Shown one piece after another: positions 56,701-63,127 of a stretch of 64,000 nucleotides of DNA. A program made the position numbers and the translations under genes. Numbering within the stretch: position 1 is the stretch's first letter; each line of letters begins with the position of its first letter. This DNA comes from Branchiostoma floridae (Eukaryota; Chordata; Leptocardii; Amphioxiformes; Branchiostomatidae). The stretch spans positions 18,490,084-18,554,083 of the forward strand of contig NC_049996.1 of NCBI RefSeq assembly GCF_000003815.2. The letters are read 5' to 3'. The notes below the pieces were generated by a model. The model ran no database searches. It was not told the DNA's origin and worked only from the letters and a program-made list of their open reading frames with translations.

Positions 56701-58665
56701 TGGAAGAGAAAGCCCAGTTCAAGGGCAGGGGTACTACTTGTTCTCTACCTACTGTACTGGTCCCCATGCACCGTAGAACATAGTTTCTTCGCGCGAGGTG
56801 TGAAGGAGGCAGTGTACATTAGAGCCCACCGGCACACCTTCAACAGAGACGGGGGGCGACATGGACTTTCTGATACTTATGACCCCCTCCTGCAAATGTT
56901 GTGTGCTCCTGACGTCACTGCTGGAGATAGAAGGGTCATTCTGTGAACAAGGTCGACGGAGATTGACCAAAAATTTAGAGGGGTAAGTCCCTATAGTTTC
57001 ATTCAGTGTTGGAAGTAAAGTGTTAGCATTTTTTCTATACCATAGAACCGTGTTTACGGTGTGCAACTGGATATGAAATTCACCGAAATTCACCCAAAAG
57101 ACATACCACACAACACCCACATGTACACACAACACGTAATGAGTGGATTTACCTATCTCCCTGACCCTTTTGGCAAGATTTTCTGCTCTGCGACTGGGGA
57201 CTGAAGGGCGTGTCGTGTGCAAAAACCACGCTTCTCACACTTGGTGGCAGCGGTGGGATAGGGAAAAATCGGCAGATAGTTACGCATGCGGGTTACAGGC
57301 AACATGTGGCCTATGCAAGAAGGGTAACACACCAACAAGCACTGGTCACATTGTGTGCGTGGAACGCTGCTGCTGCGAAGAATGTTTAACAAGTGACAAA
57401 TGTATTATGGGACTCTTTTGATCATAACAAACGGGAAGATATGATTGTTTCTTAAGTGATACAGCTTTGAAAGAGCGTTGGTCTGTTAGAACAAAAAACG
57501 AGGTAAAAAGCAGCAATAGATCAATCTACCTGTAGAGTTAGATAGCTTGTCTATCATCGCAATGCTTTCTACATCGGCAAGATACTGATACGTACTCAAG
57601 CGGACACAGGGCGTCTAGAACGACTACTTTTCTAAACAGTTTCGACTGTTGTACACCTTTGGAGCAGTACATCAGGATAAAAGATAACATTTCTAATGGG
57701 TGCCAGCGGTGAGTTCAGTCAAACAAAGTCGATTCTTAATGCACGTTTGTGTTAGGTAAACTCTTACTACACTTACTAGGAAAGCACTCAACACTAAAAT
57801 CGCCGTATGCAGTCAGCTAAGACTGAGGCAGAGCCTTCTGTGTTGAACTTCGTATCCTCACTCCTTTATCTTACAACGCCAGTTTGTTATTAGGGTGTAT
57901 ACTACGCCCCCCTCGTGGGTTAAAAAAGAGGATAATGCTGATGTGAATCGTCCTCTGGTCACGCTCGGTGCCGCGGAAATCGGTTTGAAAGACTCCTGGT
58001 TTTGGCGTGGGGCTTTAGTAAATAGTTGTGTTAGGACTTAGGCTCATCCAAGCGTTTATGATCAATGATGGACGGAAGATGGCACGTCTTTGACCAGATG
58101 GTGGGAAGAGATAACGTAAAGGAGGAAGCGAGGGTTGCTTCATGTTGGTAAGCCTAGCCGCATGTAGTGTCCCATAGAAGGGTGTGTATGCGGTTGTATG
58201 TTTTGTGGATGTAGAGCCTTTCTAATATGTCTAGCCTTCGTTCCGTGTATGTTTAAGTTTGAGATTCAGAGGTTTGGCATCTGTTCGAAGTGTGAACCTT
58301 CTACAACTGCACACAAGGCTACCCCACTAGGGGAACTTTTACAACTGCACACAAGGCACCTCATCACTAGGGCCACTTGTACAACTACACTCATGGCTAT
58401 AACACCAGGGTCACTTCTAACATGCTACACTCATGGCTACCTCACTAAATTCACTTCTACAACGGCACTAAAGGATATCACCCTTTGATGATATGTTTCC
58501 ATGTTATCAGAATCTGATAGACATAAAATACACACATGTACAGCGACTTACGATTCGCCCTCGGCTGCGACTGCATCCAGCACTGTTATTGCGTATTCGA
58601 GGGCGCCTCTTCTGTCCTTCTTGGGGATTGCGTCATCTTCGAGGTGGGCAAGGATCTCCCTTAAC
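27477..58665 (-). CDS. PDE1: PDE1 calcium/calmodulin-dependent 3',5'-cyclic nucleotide phosphodiesterase (14 exons seen, 5' end missing)
   Basis: Hydrolyses cAMP/cGMP in the cytosol under Ca2+/calmodulin control. Exons in coding order: 58665-58552, 52293-52111, 51693-51630, 48459-48343, 47731-47591, 46040-45940, 34313-34188, 33242-33141, 32160-32040, 31355-31274, 30824-30688, ~29497-29384, 28718-28359, 27604-27477. Phases agree at every junction except around the twelfth exon. Catalytic landmarks: YHNQLHAADVTQT, AAIHDVEHTG, LLYNDRAVLENHH, LATDMSFHFQQ, LLHTADIGHPAKPW, EEFFRQGD, LGLPFSPLCDR and SQIGFIDFIVDPTF with the invariant Gln and metal-binding His/Asp residues. The first CaM-binding exon was not found. 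Paralogue A/B/C cannot be assigned; the long charged C-terminal tail recalls PDE1C. Confidence 0.95.
27689..27970 (-). mobile_element. tRNA-derived SINE (minus strand), second copy
   Basis: Full-length inverted counterpart of 23524-23830, from ggtagcgcgcgtagtccag to aaaactggttcgagat, lacking the ctttca tail. It lies in the last PDE1 intron. Confidence 0.88.
28359..28718 (-). CDS. PDE1: PDE1 C-terminal low-complexity exon
   Basis: Acceptor cttcgtacag, donor gtaatg. The frame encodes a charged, Ser/Glu/Lys-rich tail (AKEMKENNNENGHGEATTQE, DASSSSSKTTKD, EQEEGVADARKSKADQETVY). The open frame runs on to 28288, but the donor joins in phase to the last exon at 27604, which I prefer. Confidence 0.75.
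29085..29338. mobile_element. TA-flanked MITE (cagtagaagccgcttaattg family), interrupted by gap
   Basis: The right end gtgcaattaagcggcttctactg is followed by TA. The left part (gttaattgcac) lies before the 100-N gap. Same family as 40351-40772. TA target sites suggest Tc1/mariner-type mobilisation. Confidence 0.6.
29192..29291. other. Assembly gap (100 N)
   Basis: Exactly 100 N, a conventional unknown-size scaffold gap, inside a MITE. Confidence 0.99.
29384..29497 (-). CDS. PDE1: PDE1 C-terminal-tail exon (borders uncertain)
   Basis: Encodes EKEGKQKKPHMVLKSTYQLK then RPWQDNLKINKRNWKEKA, resembling the SVDYKSFKATWTEVVHINRERW part of vertebrate PDE1C. With these borders the phase does not match the next exon (which needs one carried base), so a border is wrong or a small exon is missing, perhaps in the N gap at 29192-29291. 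Confidence 0.65.
29688..30555. repeat. Dispersed intronic repeat with gatacgcc core
   Basis: Segments at 29523-29572, 29688-29751 and 30481-30546 share tacgtc, (a/t)cacgatacgcc-like and actcaagc(a/g)actgg blocks. The inverted form (ttgagtaacta) lies at 29850 and 30660. One copy directly adjoins PDE1 exon 12 and another the exon 11 donor. The element limits are unclear. Confidence 0.5.
30556..30655. other. Assembly gap (100 N)
   Basis: Exactly 100 N, flanked by copies of the gatacgcc repeat in opposite orientation. Confidence 0.99.
30688..30824 (-). CDS. PDE1: PDE1 exon (GFIDFIVDPTF, end of catalytic domain)
   Basis: Encodes GFIDFIVDPTFQVMGDMLEK then ILTPLAPKQLAEEQQQRRAS and DSRIYQ; ends phase 0 with donor gtacgt. 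A 100-N gap begins 33 bp past the donor, on the downstream side. Confidence 0.93.
31274..31355 (-). CDS. PDE1: PDE1 exon (GLPFSPLCDR)
   Basis: 82-bp exon: GDKEKALGLPFSPLCDRNTT then VIADSQI. The Gln is the purine-clamp residue. Too short for ORF detection. Confidence 0.93.
31676..32040. repeat. Degenerate intronic tandem repeat including a copy of a PDE1 exon end
   Basis: The intron repeats ggttgataaatgactagttc / taccaactctgaactctact blocks three to four times. At 31859-31895 it carries cctacctgtctgaagaattc and ctccatga, a copy of the 3' end and donor of the exon at 32040-32160, offset 174 bp. Confidence 0.8.
32040..32160 (-). CDS. PDE1: PDE1 exon (LLHTADIGHPAKPW)
   Basis: Encodes SIDKSKALSLLLHTADIGHP then AKPWHLHARWTEQLMEEFFR plus Q; ends in phase 0. 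Carries the metal-binding Asp of HTADI. Confidence 0.95.
32604..32960. mobile_element. hAT-like MITE, larger diverged member, possibly nested
   Basis: Ends catcctcctacgcacgg and ctctgcgtaggagaatg are imperfect inverted repeats of the 8517-8766 family. The interior has ctcattaatatttataagcagg as in that element. A second left-end-like segment at ~32805 suggests nesting. The flanking 8-bp target copies (ctcggtcg/ccaggtcg) match at 6 of 8 positions. Confidence 0.7.
33009..33044 (-). repeat. Partial copy of PDE1 exon 33141-33242 3' border
   Basis: ggcttacctttcaagtcagg then acaaaaggctcttg resembles the donor and last ~25 bp of the exon, at an offset of about 125 bp. Confidence 0.65.
33141..33242 (-). 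CDS. PDE1: PDE1 exon (LATDMSFHFQQ)
   Basis: Encodes TLRTLTIDMVLATDMSFHFQ then QVKQIKSLLSCPE; acceptor tgttccag, donor gtaagc. Confidence 0.92.
33255..33540. repeat. (TTTG)n blocks in a ~125-bp tandem repeat
   Basis: Three units each have a (tttg)n tract followed by actc(a/g)gggggatatt and gtactggcgc, then atgtgccatgttagcg and agtcctgcaac. They lie immediately upstream of PDE1 exon 33141-33242. Open frames here come from the microsatellite. Confidence 0.85.
33657..33720. repeat. (TA)n microsatellite
   Basis: About 32 uninterrupted TA units. Confidence 0.97.
34188..34313 (-). CDS. PDE1: PDE1 exon (ALLYNDRAVLENHH)
   Basis: Encodes SPMALLYNDRAVLENHHIST then AFRLMEDDSLNILGNLSNDD, donor gtgagt. 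The preceding intron is 11.6 kb and holds the inverted-repeat transposons and a partial copy of this exon. Confidence 0.94.
34590..34678 (-). repeat. Partial copy of PDE1 exon 34188-34313 with its acceptor
   Basis: 89 bp almost identical to 34254-34342, offset 336 bp. It covers the upstream intron, acceptor and the first ~20 codons (SPMALLYNDRAVLENHHIS), then diverges with no donor. It abuts the inverted repeat starting at 34699. Confidence 0.92.
35652..38575 (+). mobile_element. 2.9-kb TTGCCTTGCCG-family insertion
   Basis: Starts ttttttgccttgccgccg, ends cggcaaggcacaactttttt and aaaaagatttcttg. The inverted copy at 43905-45133 has the uninterrupted site (cacacatttttttacaaatc), which defines the insertion. 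No convincing ORF. Shares ends and the aacccagcccttccaaagg block with 16289-16776. Target duplication is obscured by the T-run. Confidence 0.75.
35708..35778 (+). repeat. 8-bp minisatellite (ggttccat/ggttcaat)
   Basis: About eight tandem units inside the 2.9-kb element. The short family member at 16330 has only a single ccatggatcaatgg, so this is a local expansion. Confidence 0.85.
38709..39241. mobile_element. TTAA-flanked MITE, 533 bp
   Basis: Terminal inverted repeat aggggcattccact / agtggaatgcccct with TTAA on both sides, as in piggyBac- or Kolobok-type elements. The inverted copy of its host (near 44033) lacks it, giving an empty site. No ORF that looks like a protein. Confidence 0.85.
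39376..40350. other. PDE1 intron sequence without recognised feature
   Basis: 39372-39420 weakly repeats 35512-35560 (caagttctctgac...attttgct). Otherwise nothing recognisable. Confidence 0.45.
40351..40772. mobile_element. TA-flanked MITE(s), cagtagaagccgcttaattg family
   Basis: 40351-40513 is a complete unit: cagtagaagccgcttaattg to actggcttctactg, with TA on each side. A second, partly deleted unit ends at 40772 (gcggcttctgctg, then TA). Same family as 29085-29338. Confidence 0.75.
41690..42072. repeat. Four copies of a 16-bp motif, ggtaacgtttgttaca
   Basis: tgtaacaaacgttacc at 41689-41704 abuts ggtaacatttgttaca at 41705-41720, forming a near-perfect palindrome. Further copies ggtaacgtttgttaca lie at 41875-41890 and 42057-42072. 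Spacing is about 170-182 bp. Confidence 0.8.
42557..43174 (+). mobile_element. 5'-truncated non-LTR retrotransposon (reverse transcriptase C-terminus)
   Basis: In-frame from ~42560: KRLFILRRLKMFRVPELDLV, then TIYTCYVRPICEYAVPVWNP, RACRIILGNKY, LGLPTLESRREQL, ending at the stop 43014-43016 and followed by an AT-rich 3' UTR cut by the gap. The blocks are those of the C-terminal end of CR1/L2/Jockey-type ORF2 proteins. It lacks the catalytic reverse-transcriptase motifs, so it is a dead-on-arrival insertion. Confidence 0.88.
43175..43274. other. Assembly gap (100 N)
   Basis: Exactly 100 N, directly after the LINE 3' region and before the second copy of the direct repeat. Confidence 0.99.
43905..45133 (-). 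mobile_element. Right, uninterrupted copy of the ~1.2-kb repeat element
   Basis: Reverse complement of the split element at 34699-39375. Runs from tagtccatgggcc (45133 side) to acttttcttgatcaa (43905 side). No ORF. It serves as the empty site for both insertions in the left copy. Confidence 0.88.
45190..45925 (+). repeat. ~375-bp tandem duplication beside the PDE1 exon 45940-46040
   Basis: 45190-45560 and 45583-45925 share ggcgaccatgggt, atcttgttt(c/t)c(g/t)gttacgg, cggcaacaagt and acttttatatcgat. One frame is open in both copies (ATMGxxxL..DVTQ..SCF.LR.LT.RQ..N.ARQQVT). It is more likely a non-coding repeat, but the frame conservation is noted. Confidence 0.75.
45940..46040 (-). CDS. PDE1: PDE1 exon with HD metal-binding motif
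   Basis: Encodes QWLADVEILAVVLSAAIHDV then EHTGETNSFHVMS plus AA of a Lys codon; donor gtaagt. The AAIHDVEHTG motif carries metal ligands. Confidence 0.94.
46045..46790. repeat. Local duplications upstream of PDE1 exon 45940-46040
   Basis: catgttaccttcgcgttcgg then agcttttgtgttc occurs at 46056 and 46287. tatctcgtttcctgttttca with surrounding ~90 bp occurs at 46218 and 46718. No coding content. Confidence 0.75.
47591..47731 (-). CDS. PDE1: PDE1 exon with first metal-binding motif
   Basis: Phase 0-0, 47 codons: INSGVLFKFLDALESGYGKH, then SNPYHNQLHAADVTQTTHYL. It holds the catalytic HN...HA histidines. Confidence 0.94.
48343..48459 (-). CDS. PDE1: PDE1 exon (DDWSFDVFAVN)
   Basis: Phase 0-0, 39 codons: NLDDWSFDVFAVNVASNSQA then LRYVAYEVLKTYDLLVKFK. 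This is the start of the catalytic domain. Strong ttcttcacag acceptor. Confidence 0.93.
48720..48882. mobile_element. Palindromic MITE, ~160 bp
   Basis: Long inverted repeat: cttgaactagttgaactcta, aattggactca and attttcgactgaacagc on the left mirror gctgttcagtcgaaaatttg, gagttcaatttt and caactagttcaag on the right. The loop is about 25 bp. Confidence 0.85.
49490..50770. repeat. Tandem array of ~257-bp units, about five copies
   Basis: The block actgcgcggtcgtctctgtt recurs at 49721, 49976, 50234 and 50491. The unit also contains ggcaagcgtgtagggt, tttaagcccact, ttttggcatca and ttccattcagaa. A stray relative of the first block lies at 51105-51175. It is in the PDE1 intron between exons 48343-48459 and 51630-51693. 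Confidence 0.9.
51630..51693 (-). CDS. PDE1: PDE1 short exon (NYPPGVVNLLK)
   Basis: 64-bp exon completing an Arg codon: RLCRKLSGSGVNYPPGVVNL then LK, aligning with the vertebrate VGLSYPPAVIEALK segment. Donor gtgggt. Confidence 0.88.
52111..52293 (-). CDS. PDE1: PDE1 exon with RDWLASTFTRQ block
   Basis: Encodes KLVPDEDDLSEVEPDAVPTE, VRDWLASTFTRQM, then EKPRFRSIVQAVRACNRVD. This is the best conserved N-terminal PDE1 block, next to the second calmodulin-binding/inhibitory region. Donor gtgaga. Confidence 0.93.
52605..53007. mobile_element. hAT-like MITE, 403 bp, perfect 8-bp target duplication
   Basis: Terminal inverted repeats tagggctgggtaccggtac / gtaccggtacccagcccta with atcacaat on both sides (52597-52604, 53008-53015). 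Internal arrays of ggtccaggtccggttcagg and its complement form a second hairpin. No ORF. Confidence 0.93.
53880..54960. repeat. Tandem array of ~250-bp units, about four copies
   Basis: cgctgttccgactttc(t/c)tgg recurs at about 54111, 54368, 54608 and 54711. Units share cttctcgcttctgt(a/g)tggcc, gctcacaaaaaatcctac and gatgttcccc(c)tggccgtag. A diverged unit begins near 53930. In the first long PDE1 intron seen. Confidence 0.85.
54961..58551. other. PDE1 intron
   Basis: No exon recognised. Holds (TG)n at 56641-56699, a ~38-bp degenerate repeat (tacactcatgtctacct) at 55270-55380, and a related one (caactgcacacaaggc / ctacactcatggcta) at 58305-58480 next to the exon at 58552. Confidence 0.5.
56641..56699. 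repeat. (TG)n microsatellite
   Basis: About 29 TG units. Confidence 0.97.
58552..58665 (-). CDS. PDE1: PDE1 exon (N-terminal regulatory region)
   Basis: Acceptor ataccacag, donor gtaagt. Encodes LREILAHLEDDAIPKKDRRG then ALEYAITVLDAVAAEGES, matching the LVKQLE...NLEYTASLLEAVYIDE region before the catalytic domain of vertebrate PDE1. The TC left over joins the G of the next exon. Confidence 0.85.
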
Positions 58666-59029
58666 CTGTGGTATAAACACAGAATTTAGAACAAAGTTTA
58701 GATCGAAGAAGTTCAGTTCAAAGACGTTCAGACATAGCTCAAGTATGAATTGACAGCTTTGATTGATGTGCAGACCAGACTACCACAGCGATTTTGAAAT
58801 TTAAGTTATCATGATGTAGATTCAAGTTATTTTGAGTTTGTTTGTTTCAAACTTTATTTATTCATGAGAAGCTCAAATAGGCCAGCAGGCCGCTTTCCAT
58901 AAAGTGTAAAGTACTTAGTGTAAAATGTTAACGTACTAAGTTATTCATTTAATTGCTTTTCCGTGACGCCACCACTGGACCTCTGGAAAGAGTGGCTGAG
59001 GCCGTCAGGGCTATCCGGATTAAATAAAG

Positions 59030-59032
59030 GTT

Positions 59033-59072
<40 letters not shown>

Positions 59073-59085
59073 ATTGATTGATTGG
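59030..59085. repeat. (GATT)n microsatellite
   Basis: About 13 gatt units with a single ggtt interruption. Confidence 0.95.
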
Positions 59086-59454
59086 ATGAATATGAATTTT
59101 AAATGGCAAATATGCAAAATTATAGATAGGCAAAAACGAAAACAAAACCGCCCCGTGATCTAATAGCCTCTTCCATTGACCTCATGACCTGGAGTGTCTG
59201 TTATATCTTGATAACAACTAGTTCTACTATATCTGAACTCTACTTCCTGTCATTCACGGAAGTCTTATATTTGATGTGACACAACCTTCCCACTAACTTC
59301 ATGCCACTCAACTAACATGGTATTAAAATAACGTAGAACGCACAAGAACAAAATATCTAGACACACTGAAAAGAAACTCTCCATTCACGTAGCATTCGGT
59401 GTAGGAAATATGTTTATGTAAAAGCTAAAACATGCGAGCACGTACAAGAGCGAA

Positions 59455-59865
59455 GAGGACTGAATAGGTAGAAGTAATTAAGGTAGTCCTATTGAGCAGT
59501 GGTTGATAACGATATTGGAAGGCGGAGATCCTCTCTTTTCAGACTTTTCATTGCCTTTTACCTTCCTAAACTAAGTTAGACACCCATTTTCACACCTTGG
59601 TAGAGTGGGGAAAGTTATACACAGAGTATTCGGTGTAGAAGAAATGTTGAAAGCATCCCTATAAGCTGGAAAGCGCAAGCTTAAACGAGGAGGACTGAAT
59701 AGGTAGAGATAATTAAAGGTTGTCACATTAGACAGTGGTAGTTAACAATGCGGGAAGGCAGAGATCCTCTCTTTTCAGAGTTTTCACTGCCTTTCACCTT
59801 CCCAAACGAAGTTAGATACCCATTTTCACACCTTGGTAGAGTGGGGAGAGTTGTACAGAGTGCCT
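59455..59865. repeat. ~235-bp tandem duplication
   Basis: ggactgaataggtagagata, gagatcctctcttttcag and cccattttcacaccttggta then gagtgggg occur at 59456-59640 and 59690-59865. The open frame across 59748-60122 starts inside it and shows no family resemblance. Confidence 0.85.
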
Positions 59866-60609
59866 TTCCAAAGCACACAACATCAGGAAAGGTCAGAAAT
59901 GCTAGCAATCGAGTCGGTGATCTCTCGCTCTTCTGTTCGCTAGCCTACCCTCTCGGCAATTCGGCGCCACGCTGGTTAGGAGTGATGATAAGAAATAAAC
60001 GGTATGACCTTATACGGGCAAATATTGAATTTCCACCTGAAAAAAATTTCGTAAGTCCTTTATCTCGTGTGCAACGCCCAAAATCGTATCTTTCACCGGA
60101 CGTTTTTTCCAGTCATTTATGACTGATAACGGTGTAATTGAACGAGTTAGGCGTAAAATATGGGGCGCCATGGGGAGGAAACCCGACACCATTACGTACC
60201 CTACAGACGGTGATAGAATCTCGTCGGCCTTTGGTGTCTGTGAAGTAACTTTGCCAGAAAAACCGTTTCATGAACGCCTTTCAAGACGAGGGCTTTTACC
60301 AACGAGTTAACGATACAGTCAATGCAGAATATAATGGTCAATTCGCTTGATAAAACTGCTTTACACTTTAAAGAAGAAAAGTTTATCGACTCTTAAAGCT
60401 TTGATGCGTGTTGCTATCCATCTATGTTTAATTAGGTTCATGATCCATGCCTTTAAACGAAGCTATCTCGGATTAATCTAGGGATTATCTTTAGGAGCCA
60501 GTTCAATTAACGAAACTCGTGCCAGCGGCGCTATCGTTCTAACAGCATGGCCCGTTAACGTTTACGTGCAGCTGATAACGAGAGGACACACAACTATGAA
60601 CACAAGCAG

Positions 60610-60895
60610 CTTAACGTGCACTCTCACTGCACTTGCGTCAATTTTGCGTCACTGCGGGGTTCGAATTTTGAATTTTCTTCCTTTTTGTGTATTTTATCGT
60701 CTTCTAAGTCATACTTTTACGTATTACGCAATGTCTAAATTATGAAAAAAAATGGAGAAAACAATAAAACAGTGACGTAATGAACGAAGCCTTAAGTACC
60801 ACTGGGTACAGAAGAGGATTGAGTGAGTGAGTGAGTGAGTGAGTAGTGAACGAACCCCGCAGTGACGCAAGCTTGACGCAAGTGCAGTGAAGGGC
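60610..60895. repeat. Inverted repeat around a (GAGT)n tract
   Basis: cactgcacttgcgtcaattt and tgcgtcactgcggggttcg at 60627-60663 are mirrored by cgaaccccgcagtgacgcaa and gcttgacgcaagtgcagtg at 60850-60888. (gagt)n lies at 60822-60844. Probably a MITE. Confidence 0.75.
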
Positions 60896-61104
60896 AGCTT
60901 AGTTAAAGATGGGTGGATTTGTTTAATTGAGGATCCAACCTTTGAAGTCAGCATAGGATGATAACTGGGTGTACGAGAATTACCGTTTATAGCTCGCTCA
61001 TAATATGAATGGGATGTGTTTAGCTCAACCGTACCATCATCATTATACCGTACCAAAAACGTCATGTTAGTCAGACTAAGCAATCGCCAGCCTCGCTCGC
61101 AGCC

Positions 61105-61432
61105 CTCTCTCTCTCTGTCTCTCTCTGTCTGTCTCTGTCTCTGCCTCTCTTTATCTCTGTCTCTCTCTCTCTCTGTCACTCTCTGCCCCCCTCTCTCTCC
61201 CTCGCTCTCTGCCTGTCTCTCTCTCTCCCTCTCTCTCTCTGCCCCTCTCTCTCTTTCTGTCTTTGCCTCTCTCTGTCTCCCTCTCTCTCTCTATCTCTCT
61301 CTCTCCCTCGCTCTCTCTCTGTCTCTGTCTGTCTGTCTCTTTGTCTCTCTCTCCTTATGTCTTTGCCTCTCTCTGTCTCTCTGTCTGTCTGTCTCTCTCT
61401 CCCTGTCTCTCTGTCTCTCTCTCTCTCTCACC
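61105..61432. repeat. (CT)n-rich low-complexity tract
   Basis: About 330 bp of ctctctctgtct-type pyrimidine repeat. The long Ser/Leu ORF across it is an artefact of the repeat. Confidence 0.97.
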
Positions 61433-62808
61433 ATGTTTCTTCTGACGGCTTCTGAGATCTAATGGATGTGCTAGAGTTAGAGGATATCTTGAAATATTTA
61501 ATCAATTGTGCAAATCCAACATTTCTTGAGTTATCTTGTTGACAGACAGACAGACAGACAGACACTCACACATACATGTACAAACGGTAGTCAAAATATA
61601 ACCCCCATGAATATTCACGGAGGTTGCCATGCATTGTATTATGTTCAATCTCAGTAAATTGAATTTAAAATCAAAATTAAAATTAAAATTAAAAGGCAAA
61701 AACTTGTCCACCGAGCGCAAGAAGGGAAGCTGGGGATCGGTTACGTCAGGTGATTTGACCCTGTCTGGACGGGGAAGGCGTCCATTGATACCCGTAATGT
61801 ATTGGTCATTTAGAGTAATTGCATTACGCTAGAACCCGGGCCTACAGAGGATCTAGGCATGCTTACACACCAATACATTACGCACCCTTTACATACGTTA
61901 CGTGTGTAGGTGTGTCTGCAATCGATTTGGTCTCATCCTTTATTAGAATTCAAAATCTGTCTAAATGCAAGTGTCAGCACCTACTCAGAACAAAGTGAGC
62001 ATGTGCCTACCTCAGAACGATTAGAGTGGCTAATTAATTACTAATCGTTTATCTAATTTTTAAATAAAGATCAGAAAAAACAATGACAGTCCGCTGTCAA
62101 CAACAACATTCAAGGCACATTTTACCATTAACCGAAAAGGTGACTTGAGCTTTGATGTATTTAACAGGCATTGGGAGGCGATTTCTATCTTAAAAAGAAA
62201 CTATTATATGTTTGGCCAACGTCGCAATATAATTCTGTGTGTTGGGTACGATGTCTCTTGGGACAGAACACGTGAATTGGGTTTCAGATTATTATCTGAA
62301 ATTGTTATTATCCGATTATTATCAGATTGTTGTCTATTATTAGGTATTCCTAGGCGTTTTTATCTTACACACAAAGAAAAGTGTCCTGATATCTGATGGA
62401 TTTTTAACTGCAAGCGAATATATGAATGAATGAAGACCTTTATGGTACGTTTTGCTTTTTAACAAGCTAAGTACAGCTCAAAGTGAAGAGAATACATCTA
62501 GCGATTCTAAATACAAATCTGTGTAGGGTGTGATACATGACTGAGACTACAATGTCTAGAGTAAACTAGTATGCACAGGTTCAACTTCTTCTCGCTTCGT
62601 AAGACAGTTGTAAATGTAGTTGCAGGTGGAGTTTAGAATACATGGTTTGTCTAAATGCATGAGGAATGTAAAACTTTCAGCGTTATTTAAATACCGAAAG
62701 CATGGAAACTTATCTTGTACACAATTGAAGAAGATATTTCTCTCATTGTTGCCGTGAGTAGTATACAATGGACCAATCCCCAAACCACGCCCCCTGTTCG
62801 ATCATGGT

Positions 62809-63127
62809 TCTATTTGGAACACCTCCGTCAAAAATAGCCATTTCTGTCACACTGTAGCAGTTTTTGACGGAGGTGTTCGAAATAGAATAGGGGGTTCTAT
62901 TTGTTCGATATGGCGTTCGACAGGATCGGTCCATTTCTCTTCACACACGACCATAAGGTGTTCGAAATAGAATAGGGGGTTCTATGTGTTCGATATGGCA
63001 TTCGACAGGATCGGTCCATTTCTCTTCACACACGGCCATAAGGTGTTCGAAATAGAATAGGGGGTTCTATGTGTTCGATATGGCATTCGACAGGATCGGT
63101 CCATTTCTCTTCACACACGGCCATAAG
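62809..63127. repeat. Palindrome followed by three 85-bp tandem units
   Basis: 62808-62887 is an inverted repeat (tctatttggaacacctccgt with caaaaa, mirrored by tttttgacggaggtgttcga and aataga). Its right arm starts an 85-bp unit (ggtgttcgaaatagaatagg ... cacggccataa) present at 62872, 62957 and 63042. Confidence 0.88.

Noticed and set aside
57143..57222. Possible extra PDE1 exon (RAENLAKRVREI) with a gtaaat donor on the minus strand
   Set aside because: It leaves one carried base while the next exon needs two, and the exons at 58552 and 52293 already join in frame with family-like sequence.
59748..60122. 124-codon plus-strand ORF
   Set aside because: Begins inside a tandem duplication whose other copy is not open in the same way; no family features.
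61016..61462. 148-codon Ser/Leu-rich ORF
   Set aside because: Translation of a (CT)n low-complexity tract.
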